DNA of 7,360 nt. Source: Thiotrichales bacterium (GTDB taxonomy: Bacteria > Pseudomonadota > Gammaproteobacteria > PS1 > Pseudothioglobaceae). The first letter of the stretch is position 1, and the number at the start of each line of letters is the position of its first letter. The stretch covers positions 1-7,360 of the forward strand of contig NZUR01000011.1 of the NCBI GenBank assembly GCA_002698045.1, in the 5' to 3' direction. Of this stretch, positions 1 to 5,376 are shown one piece after another. The position numbers and the translations under genes were made by a program. The notes beneath the pieces are model-generated. The model searched no databases. It was not told the origin of the DNA and saw only the letters and a program-made list of their open reading frames with translations.

Positions 1-192
1 AAAGACTTAAATGAAAATTTAGCTTTTTCAGTTAAACATATTATTACAAATAATCTAAATCATAGTGATAATTCAAATAGGCTGCATTCAAGTTATATTG
101 GTATGGACTATAAAGATCTTAAGCTGGGTTTTGCAAGTAATCCTAATGACTCTTCAATAGAAACAGAGCTCTCTTATGCTATCGCTTTATAA
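1..192 (+). CDS. C-terminal fragment of a probable outer-membrane beta-barrel protein (5' end outside the window)
   Basis: Reading frame 1 is open from the first base to a TAA at 190-192 and gives 63 residues with no start in view, so the gene begins upstream. The residues show alternating polar/hydrophobic stretches split by short Asn/Ser/Asp-rich turns. Examples are the strand-like segments LHSSYIGMDY, DLKLGFAS and IETELSYAIAL, the last running to the C-terminus. This is how the last strands of an outer-membrane barrel look, although the terminal residue is Leu rather than the usual Phe or Trp. No family can be named from this fragment. The next gene starts 17 bases before this stop codon in another frame and encodes a lipoprotein, which fits a cell-envelope operon. 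That the frame is a coding end is fairly sure; the barrel assignment is inference. Confidence 0.6.
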   Translation, partial: KDLNENLAFSVKHIITNNLNHSDNSNRLHSSYIGMDYKDLKLGFASNPNDSSIETELSYAIAL

Positions 193-568
193 ACTCAAAA
201 ACAAATTTCTGATTCTCTTAATGATGATAGTCAGCTCTTGCTCGATTATTTCAGATGATTTGTCGTGTAAGTTTTCTGAAATTGACTGTTATCGCTTTAA
301 CTATTCATCAATTGAGAGTTTCAGGGATTCGGTAACAGAGCATGCTTCGCAGTGGAGTTTGAAAGATCCTGCGGATGCTTTATCTAATCTAACAATAAAT
401 AAAGAGTTGTCTATCAAGTCCTCAAATGATGCTGAGGAGTTGATTTCGACTAATCCTGAAGACATCTATGTCCTTGCTAGATACATCACTGAAAATCAAA
501 AACCAAGAGAGTGGCTGTTCCTTGCTGAGCAGACTTTTTTGCGAAGTTGGAATAACCTAAATAGATAG
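176..568 (+). CDS. Small predicted outer-membrane lipoprotein, unknown function
   Basis: This encodes a 130-residue protein of no family I recognise. The N-terminus is a type II signal peptide: a basic stretch (YKLKNK, residues 5-10), a hydrophobic core (FLILLMMIV, 11-19) and a lipobox VSSC with the lipidated Cys at residue 22. Ser follows the Cys, so the Lol system should send it to the outer membrane. The mature part, about 109 residues, is polar and probably helical, with one further pair of cysteines (31 and 38) that could form a disulfide. The ATG at 176 is the only start that leaves a full signal peptide. It lacks a clear Shine-Dalgarno sequence but overlaps the upstream gene by 17 bases, so translational coupling is likely. 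Its stop codon lies one base from the stop of the convergent nuclease gene. A partnership with the upstream barrel-like protein is inferred from the overlap. Confidence 0.75.
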   Translation: MLSLYKLKNKFLILLMMIVSSCSIISDDLSCKFSEIDCYRFNYSSIESFRDSVTEHASQWSLKDPADALSNLTINKELSIKSSNDAEELISTNPEDIYVLARYITENQKPREWLFLAEQTFLRSWNNLNR

Positions 569-569
569 A

Positions 570-1388
570 TTAAATTTTCTTTATTTTATTGGCAAGAATC
601 AATATGTCAATATCACTTTTTCGATTAAGTGAGTGCATCATACGGTGACAGTTTGGGCACAATGCTACTGCATTTTCTGTCATATCTTCGCCATCATCTT
701 CTAAATGTTTAACATGATGTACTTCTAGGTAAGGTTCCCCATTAGGTTCGTTAAATGGTGCTGGCTGTTCACATAGTTCACAGACTCCATTGGCTCTCCT
801 TAATGTATAAGAAACAACGTAAGGATTTCTTTGATGACGTATAGTTGCGACCTCTCTAAAACCGAGTATATCTGGCAAGTTGTTTGCTTTACTTTCTAAT
901 TCTTTATTACTAAGTTTTTGAGATTTTTTAAATTGAGCTTTAAAAACATTTTCAATTTCAGAATGATTGATTGGCTTTGAATTATTATTGAACTTGAGTG
1001 GGAAGACCCACACAAGTCTAGAGTCACCATTTTTATCAGGCTGTTGCTTTTGATAAGGCTTATCATACAAATGAACCTCTCCACGATAAATGTATTCTCC
1101 TACTTTAAATACTTCAAAAAGATGAGGAACAACACCATTAGATTTTGATTCAGAGAGGGTTTTGTTTTCCCGTGTCAGCTCTTGATCACCTATCTGCCCC
1201 TTACCTATATGATGCACTTTATTATTAAACCATCTATCGTGATAGATTGATTTGATATGGTTGATAATTAAAACGAGCGTGTTGGTGCTATTGGATTTAT
1301 TCATTCCGGACTGTAATGAGCAGCCGAAAGTTGAACGAATCTCCTCATTTGAATAGATATTTCCAAGTTGTAAATTCTGAATTTGCAT
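570..1388 (-). CDS. HNH endonuclease with N-terminal SRA-like region (probable modification-dependent, type IV-like restriction enzyme)
   Basis: The 272-residue product has two parts. Residues about 45-132 contain DRW (51-53), IGKGQIGDQ (61-69), ENKTLSESKSNG (74-85), HLFEV (89-93) and a Y-x-G-x-V strand (101-105). From memory, this pattern matches the SRA-like base-reading domain of McrA-type enzymes. Residues about 200-252 form an HNH nuclease: a zinc site from C203/C206 and C244/C247, the EVHHV core with H224/H225, N239, H248 and H252. All the expected catalytic and zinc residues are present, so the gene looks intact. Known relatives bind methylated or otherwise modified bases and cut nearby. 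No methyltransferase gene lies next to it, as expected for a type IV enzyme, which needs none. The start has only a weak AAGG upstream. The HNH call is near certain; modification dependence is inference. Confidence 0.88.
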   Translation of the reverse strand: MQIQNLQLGNIYSNEEIRSTFGCSLQSGMNKSNSTNTLVLIINHIKSIYHDRWFNNKVHHIGKGQIGDQELTRENKTLSESKSNGVVPHLFEVFKVGEYIYRGEVHLYDKPYQKQQPDKNGDSRLVWVFPLKFNNNSKPINHSEIENVFKAQFKKSQKLSNKELESKANNLPDILGFREVATIRHQRNPYVVSYTLRRANGVCELCEQPAPFNEPNGEPYLEVHHVKHLEDDGEDMTENAVALCPNCHRMMHSLNRKSDIDILILANKIKKI

Positions 1389-1608
1389 ACCAAGAACCTT
1401 GCAATAACTACTATTGTTAATTAAATAGCGATTTATTAAAAATCTATCATAGCACTTTTTATGAGTAATGGTTTCTGAATTGAATCAATACGGAGCTATC
1501 AGAATAACAAAGTCTTTCACAACTGAATTCATGCTGATATGAATTTTTTTAGTAGTGTTTAAGTGAATTTTTAGCATAATGATATTTATTAATTTAGAGA
1601 AGTGAAGA
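1389..1608. promoter_or_regulatory. Divergent intergenic region with inverted repeat 1526-1545
   Basis: These 220 bases separate the nuclease gene (leftward) from the amidotransferase gene (rightward) and must carry promoters for both. A 7-bp perfect inverted repeat, AATTCAT at 1526-1532 and ATGAATT at 1539-1545, is separated by 6 bases and followed by a run of T to 1550. With only one G-C pair it is a weak terminator, and an operator is as likely. A shorter palindrome, ATTGA-A-TCAAT, lies at 1479-1489. CATAAT at 1575-1580 could be a -10 box for the rightward gene, but I see no convincing -35. No open frame here looks coding. Confidence 0.35.
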
Positions 1609-2331
1609 GTGACTAAAAAGAATATTCTAGTGTTCAAACATATGTCCTCACAAAACCCAGGCATTTTTCGTGATTTTGCAGAGAGTCAGAGCGTTAACTT
1701 TATTGAAATTGATCTTCATGCAGGAGACAAAATTCCTGATTTAAAAGACTTTGATGGTCTCTGGGTAATGGGTGGTTCTATGAATGTTTGGGAGGAAGAT
1801 AAATATCCCTGGCTGATTGAAGAGAAAAAAGCAATTAGATATGCAGTAGAAGATCTTAAAATGCCATTTTTAGGAATATGTCTTGGCCATCAGTTGCTTG
1901 CAGTTGCAATGGGAGGTAAAGCTATCGATACTGGACGATACGAGGTAGGTCTGTTTGAAATTGAGCCTACCGAAGAAGGCTTGAATCATCCACTACTTCA
2001 AAATCTTAAAGATTCAGAAAAGTGGGTAAATGCTCATTTGGTGGAAGTTATAGAGGCACCGAAGAATTCTATAATCCTAGCAACCTCAGATCATTGCCAA
2101 AACCATGTTATGCAGCTTGGTGAGAACGCATACTCCTGTCAGTTTCATCCTGAAGTTTGTAGCCATACCTTAGAGGGGTGGATGAAAATTCCTGGTGTGC
2201 CTGATTTTTTTGATGAGCTCAGTGCCAATGGACTTGATGATTTAACATCTAGTATTACTGAAAATCTAGATGTTAATAATAGGGCATCCTCTGTTTTATT
2301 TGAAAATTGGTGTAACCTCGTTTTTAATTAG
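1609..2331 (+). CDS. Class I glutamine amidotransferase (stand-alone GATase1 domain protein)
   Basis: The product has 240 residues and the fold of the GMP synthase-type GATase family. A first strand NILVFKH is followed by LWVMGGSMNV (51-60), which supplies the oxyanion region. The nucleophile elbow is GICLGHQ (89-95) with Cys91, and the catalytic His180 and Glu182 lie in QFHPE. The triad is therefore complete and the enzyme should release ammonia from glutamine or cleave a gamma-glutamyl amide. No synthetase domain is fused. After about residue 185 the tail is helical and ends near LFENWCNLVF, as in stand-alone members. The GTG at 1609 is chosen because AGAGAAG lies 6 bases upstream and the next Met (residue 12) would remove the first strand. 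It is the first gene of a five-gene same-strand block. The substrate cannot be told from the sequence; a gamma-glutamyl hydrolase role is an alternative. Confidence 0.87.
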   Translation: MTKKNILVFKHMSSQNPGIFRDFAESQSVNFIEIDLHAGDKIPDLKDFDGLWVMGGSMNVWEEDKYPWLIEEKKAIRYAVEDLKMPFLGICLGHQLLAVAMGGKAIDTGRYEVGLFEIEPTEEGLNHPLLQNLKDSEKWVNAHLVEVIEAPKNSIILATSDHCQNHVMQLGENAYSCQFHPEVCSHTLEGWMKIPGVPDFFDELSANGLDDLTSSITENLDVNNRASSVLFENWCNLVFN

Positions 2332-2356
2332 AAGATTACTTAAAGTTTCATTATAT

Positions 2357-2391
2357 TTGGCCAATATTGTTGCATTGATATAGAATCAATG
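2357..2391. promoter_or_regulatory. Cluster of palindromes overlapping the start of the Cys-rich gene
   Basis: Three perfect dyads crowd 35 bases of the 57-base gap: TTGGCCAA at 2357-2364, CAATATTG at 2362-2369, and the 7-bp inverted repeat CATTGAT (2373-2379) / ATCAATG (2385-2391) with a 5-base spacer. The right arm of the last includes the ATG at 2389. They may be binding sites for a dimeric regulator, or the last may form a hairpin that hides the start codon. No clear promoter can be assigned, although TAGAAT at 2381-2386 lies 18 bases after TTGGCC and could be a -10 box. Confidence 0.35.
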
Positions 2392-2772
2392 TCAAAATCC
2401 AAATATCAAAATGTATCTACTATTTCAATGACAGTTAAACATTGTTCACAATGCCAACAACAGTTTGGCTGTGGTGCTGGCACTGGAAACTGCTGGTGTA
2501 TGAGTTTCCCCCCAATTATGGCGCCAACCATAGAGCAAGACTGTTTCTGCCCGTCTTGTCTCGGTGAGGCTATTAATAATAGAATTGAGTCTCTTGTTGA
2601 AGATAATGGTATGGAAAGTTTTCAGAGACTTGCTGAGCCATATCGCAACCAATCTAAGCTCATTCAAAATGTTGACTTTACCATTGAAGATGGACTCCAT
2701 GTTTTTAGTAAGTGGTATCTCATTAAACAGGGAAAATGCTGCAATAATGGTTGTAGTAACTGCCCATATTAA
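2389..2772 (+). CDS. Cysteine-rich CWC domain fused to a DUF5522-like C-terminal motif
   Basis: The product has 127 residues, 12 of them cysteine, at 19, 22, 28, 35, 37, 52, 54, 57, 117, 118, 122 and 125. The N-terminal half (CSQCQQQFGC, then CWC at 35-37, then CFCPSC at 52-57) matches the small Cys-rich CWC family. The C-terminal end (W109-Y110, then KCCNNGCSNCPY at 116-127) matches the DUF5522 signature, which ends in a CC..GC..CPY pattern. Both families are thought to bind metal on the basis of their Cys spacing, and neither has a role known to me. The start is uncertain. ATG 2389 has no Shine-Dalgarno sequence and lies in an inverted repeat. ATG 2428 (Met14) would keep every cysteine but also lacks a ribosome site. 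The gene lies 12 bases ahead of the decarboxylase gene. It could be a metal- or redox-handling accessory for its neighbours, by inference from position only. Confidence 0.8.
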   Translation: MSKSKYQNVSTISMTVKHCSQCQQQFGCGAGTGNCWCMSFPPIMAPTIEQDCFCPSCLGEAINNRIESLVEDNGMESFQRLAEPYRNQSKLIQNVDFTIEDGLHVFSKWYLIKQGKCCNNGCSNCPY

Positions 2773-2784
2773 CTAAAGGAAACT

Positions 2785-4149
2785 ATGCATAAATTTGACG
2801 ACCAAGCCTCCAAGATATTACTTAAGGTTCTATCACATACTATCGAAAGATTAAGTATGGATCCACCTACTCTTGATTATCCAAAGTCGGTTGATTTTTT
2901 TGAAAAAAATGCCCCGAGCTTAATAACTGAAGCTGGCAATTCAATTGATAAAGTTTTTGACCAATATAAAAACACCATAGAGCAAAGCATTATCTCTGCA
3001 GACTCTCCAAGAAACCTCTCATTTATACCTGCAGCGCCTACCAAAGCATCAATGATTTTTGACCTAGTTGTTTCTGCAGGCTCCTTGAATGGTGTTTCTT
3101 GGATAGAGGGGAGTGGTGCAGTTTGGGTGGAAAATCAAGTGATTCGTTGGATCGCAGATCTTGTAGGTTTCCCAGAAGATGCGGGCGGTTGTTTTGTGGC
3201 AGGTGGTACTAATGGAAATCTTTCTTCACTTGTTGTTGCAAGAGAAAAACATCGAAAAAAGTATAAAGATCATTCAAAACGCTTAGCGATTATTTGCTCA
3301 GATCAAACTCACTCATCTGTTAAAAGTACCGCTAAGGTTATGGATTGTGATGTGATTGTGGTTCCTACAAATGATTCATTTCAGTTAACACGAGAGTCAA
3401 TTGAAAATGAATTAAAAGTTCATTCTAAGAAATATAAAGAACTTGATATATTTGCAATTGTTGCAACAGCAGGGACTACCAACTTAGGAGTAATAGATGA
3501 TATTAGTGGCATCTCAAAGTATGCAAAAAGAAATAAGATTTGGCTTCATGTTGATGGTGCTTATGGCGGTGCAGGGCTCTTGTCAGAAAAGGTTAAGGAT
3601 CTTTTTAGTGGCATTGAGTATGCAGATTCATTTATCGTGGATCCACATAAATGGTTTTTTGCGCCATTCGACTGTGCAGCTGTAATTTATCGAAACAAGC
3701 ACTTAGCTGCAGAAGTTCATTCTCAACAAGCGAGCTATTTAGATATTTTGCATGACGAGGAGGCTGGTGATAATCCTTCTGATTATGCCTTCCATCTTAC
3801 AAGGCGGGCTCGAGGTTTGCCGATGTGGTTTTCTTTGTCGGTTTATGGAGTAGACGCTTATCGTCAAGCTGTTGAAAGCTCTCTTGATATTGCAAAATAT
3901 GCTGCAGATGAAATTAAGAAATCTTCCTATTTAACATTATTGATAGAGCCTTCACTTTCAGTAGTTGCCTTTGAGCGTGATAATTGGGGATGGGAGGAAT
4001 ACAAAAACTGGTCCACTGAACAACTCAAAAAGCAAGTCTGTTTTGTTGTTCCTTCTTTAGTTAGAGGTAAACCAGTATTTCGTTTTGCTTTTTTAAACCC
4101 TGAGACCTCAAAAGAAATAGTTGATGAAATTTTATTGAGCCTTGAATAG
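2785..4149 (+). CDS. PLP-dependent group II amino-acid decarboxylase (AADC/glutamate decarboxylase-like family)
   Basis: The 454-residue product carries the whole PLP fold-type I decarboxylase core. TSGGT-type region: FVAGGTNGN (137-145). The PLP-stacking His176 lies in SDQTHSS, a phosphate/strand region is ATAGTTNLG (227-235), Asp257 in HVDGAYGG contacts the pyridine nitrogen, and Lys289 in VDPHKW forms the internal aldimine. Length is slightly short of the 470-500 typical of aromatic decarboxylases but no motif is missing. Known members decarboxylate Trp, Tyr, Dopa, Glu, Asp or 2,4-diaminobutyrate, or act as amine oxidases or aldehyde synthases. The substrate cannot be read safely here. An AAAGGA ribosome site at 2775-2780 lies 4 bases before ATG 2785. 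The Cys-rich gene ends 12 bases before it and the deformylase starts 25 bases after it, so co-transcription is likely. Confidence 0.9.
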   Translation: MHKFDDQASKILLKVLSHTIERLSMDPPTLDYPKSVDFFEKNAPSLITEAGNSIDKVFDQYKNTIEQSIISADSPRNLSFIPAAPTKASMIFDLVVSAGSLNGVSWIEGSGAVWVENQVIRWIADLVGFPEDAGGCFVAGGTNGNLSSLVVAREKHRKKYKDHSKRLAIICSDQTHSSVKSTAKVMDCDVIVVPTNDSFQLTRESIENELKVHSKKYKELDIFAIVATAGTTNLGVIDDISGISKYAKRNKIWLHVDGAYGGAGLLSEKVKDLFSGIEYADSFIVDPHKWFFAPFDCAAVIYRNKHLAAEVHSQQASYLDILHDEEAGDNPSDYAFHLTRRARGLPMWFSLSVYGVDAYRQAVESSLDIAKYAADEIKKSSYLTLLIEPSLSVVAFERDNWGWEEYKNWSTEQLKKQVCFVVPSLVRGKPVFRFAFLNPETSKEIVDEILLSLE

Positions 4150-4174
4150 CTCATCTCTTCTATATGAGAATTAA

Positions 4175-4747
4175 ATGATTAGAAAGATAGTACAAATAGG
4201 TAACCCAGCTTTACGTCAAATTGCTGACGCAGTTAATGAGAGTGAAATTACTTCTGATGAAATTCAGAATCTCATTGATGATCTTATTGAAACAATGAGG
4301 AATGCAAATGGCGCAGGTCTTGCAGCTACACAAATTGCGGTACCTCTCCGAATTTGTGTAATAGAGGTTAATAAAAACCCTCGCTACCCGTACAAACCTG
4401 ATATTCCATTGACTGTATTAATTAACCCGAAGATTACCTTTCTAACAGATGAGAGGATTTCTGTTTATGAGGGTTGCCTATCTGTCCCCAACCTAAGAGG
4501 TCAGGTTGATAGGTGTCCTGAAATTATAATTGAGGGGTTTGATAGGGAAGGTAAAAGTGTCAATTTTGTTTCAAAAGGAATCAGTGCCGGTACTTTTCAA
4601 CATGAACTCGACCATCTTGATGGTTTAGTCTTTACCGATAGAATGAGAGATGCCAGCTCATTAACAACTATCGATGAGTTTGCGCTCAATAATGAAGAAG
4701 AATTTAAAGAACAAGTTATGAGTATTGTTGAACATTATGGAAGTTAG
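4175..4747 (+). CDS. def: Peptide deformylase (PDF-family metallohydrolase)
   Basis: The 190-residue product has all three PDF motifs: GAGLAATQ (46-53, with Gln53), EGCLS (99-103, metal ligand Cys101) and QHELDH (142-147, metal ligands His143 and His147, catalytic Glu144). The enzyme should remove N-formyl groups, normally from the initiator Met of new proteins, using Fe2+ or another metal. It is about 20 residues longer than the usual 168-170, with an acidic C-terminal tail (168-190). The housekeeping copy in proteobacteria usually sits next to fmt. This one sits between a decarboxylase and a SET protein gene, so it may be a second copy with a special substrate. That is inference, since the rest of the genome is not visible. 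The upstream Shine-Dalgarno sequence is weak. The last 11 bases overlap the SET gene. Confidence 0.9.
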   Translation: MIRKIVQIGNPALRQIADAVNESEITSDEIQNLIDDLIETMRNANGAGLAATQIAVPLRICVIEVNKNPRYPYKPDIPLTVLINPKITFLTDERISVYEGCLSVPNLRGQVDRCPEIIIEGFDREGKSVNFVSKGISAGTFQHELDHLDGLVFTDRMRDASSLTTIDEFALNNEEEFKEQVMSIVEHYGS

Positions 4748-5210
4748 TGAGCAAGATAAAAATTTTGAATTGCAGGATTCTGGGGACCGAGGCTCTGGAG
4801 TTTTTACTAAGAATTTTTATGGCAAAGGTCGAGTTGTAATGACGGGTGTTATGGATAAAATTGTTAGTATTAATCATGTGGGCGTCTCTCAGATTGGTGA
4901 ACATGAATATGTCGCACCAGTCGGATTTATGGCTCTCGTTAATCATTCATGTAACCCAAATTGCGGCATCAAGGTTAATGAGACAGGGGCTCATGATTAT
5001 GTTGCTATGAGAGATATTGAACCTGGCGAAGAGGTCACCTTTGATTATGCAATGCAAAATTATAAAATAGGGTATTTTCCAAGTAGGTGTTTATGTGGCT
5101 CCTCAGAATGTCGAGGAACGGTCGGAGGTTGGGTGGACTTACCGAAGGATAAAAGGCAACATTACGAAGGCTATGTTGCACCATATCTGCTCGAACTAGA
5201 CAATAGCTAA
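4737..5210 (+). CDS. SET-domain protein with post-SET zinc motif (predicted SAM-dependent lysine N-methyltransferase)
   Basis: With the ATG at 4737 the product has 157 residues. RGSGVF (18-23) is the SAM-binding start of the SET domain. NHSCNPNC (69-76) and GEEVTFDY (97-104) form the pseudoknot active site with catalytic Tyr104. A CxCx4C cluster follows (Cys118, Cys120, Cys125). With Cys72 of NHSC it makes the four-Cys zinc site known from post-SET regions of eukaryotic histone methyltransferases. The fold is compact: the insert between the SAM motif and NHSC is short, so the substrate may be small or a flexible tail. A TTG start at 4725 in the same frame would add four residues, but ATG is preferred. 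The gene overlaps the deformylase gene by 11 bases and has no strong ribosome site, which suggests translational coupling. The substrate is unknown. Confidence 0.87.
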   Translation: MEVSEQDKNFELQDSGDRGSGVFTKNFYGKGRVVMTGVMDKIVSINHVGVSQIGEHEYVAPVGFMALVNHSCNPNCGIKVNETGAHDYVAMRDIEPGEEVTFDYAMQNYKIGYFPSRCLCGSSECRGTVGGWVDLPKDKRQHYEGYVAPYLLELDNS

Positions 5211-5294
5211 GTTCCTATTTAGGTTACTTTATAAAACTTCTTTTTTGAAGAGTAATTAAAGATGATTTTTCTAGATTTTCAATCTTACTTCATA

Positions 5295-5360
5295 TATACT
5301 CGTTCTTGATAGGTGTTAAATTTTCCTATCAATAAAAAGGAGAGAGGTTTTTTAAACTTT
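5295..5360 (+). promoter_or_regulatory. Putative promoter and leader of the ammonium channel gene
   Basis: TATACT at 5295-5300 is the best -10 box in the 166-base gap before the channel gene. The spot 16-18 bases upstream holds no good -35 (AGATTT or similar), so an activator may be needed. No sigma-54 pattern (TGGC-N-TTGC type) was found. If this box is used, the transcript would begin near 5307 with a leader of about 70 bases. That leader opens with the inverted repeat listed separately and also carries a purine-rich AAAAAGGAGAGAGG tract (5334-5347) with no start codon near it. Confidence 0.35.
5306..5332 (+). repeat. 8-bp perfect inverted repeat in the amt leader
   Basis: TTGATAGG (5306-5313) and CCTATCAA (5325-5332) are exact reverse complements separated by 11 bases. 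The repeat lies at the predicted transcript start, so it could be an operator or a 5'-end mRNA stem-loop that affects stability or translation. It is not followed directly by a T run and is not a terminator. Confidence 0.5.
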
Positions 5361-5368
5361 AAAAGGAG
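5361..5368 (+). promoter_or_regulatory. Ribosome binding site that sets the TTG start of the channel gene
   Basis: AAAAGGAG lies 8 bases before TTG 5377, which is ideal spacing. The nearer ATG at 5372 is only 3 bases from the site and opens a 7-codon frame ending with TAG at 5393-5395, so it cannot start the channel. The next in-frame ATG (5449) has no ribosome site. Confidence 0.7.
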
Positions 5369-5376
5369 ATAATGTT

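Noticed and set aside
1482..2390. Shared GAATCAAT at 1482-1489 and 2383-2390, each within a small dyad, as a common regulator site
   Set aside because: Eight AT-rich bases found twice, with different dyad spacing, is within chance for this composition.
3927..4154. Open frame of 75 codons on the minus strand inside the decarboxylase gene
   Set aside because: It lies fully antisense to a gene with complete family motifs, has no recognisable domain, and is best explained as a shadow frame. The same holds for minus-strand frames at 2446-2700, 4716-4946 and 6578-6769.
4150..4168. CTCAT / ATGAG inverted repeat between the decarboxylase and deformylase genes
   Set aside because: Five base pairs with a 9-base loop and no T run is too weak for a terminator or a sure operator.
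4725..4736. TTG start giving four extra residues for the SET protein
   Set aside because: An ATG in the same frame at 4737 begins a normal N-terminus before the SET motifs, and TTG 4725 has no better ribosome site.
5236..5256. Possible terminator hairpin after the SET gene (CTTC, T run, GAAG)
   Set aside because: Only four base pairs, the T run is in the loop and not after the stem, so it is not a convincing terminator.
5211..5376. Sigma-54 promoter or glutamine riboswitch in front of amt
   Set aside because: I looked for the TGGC/TTGC spacing and for the conserved segments of glutamine riboswitches and found neither.
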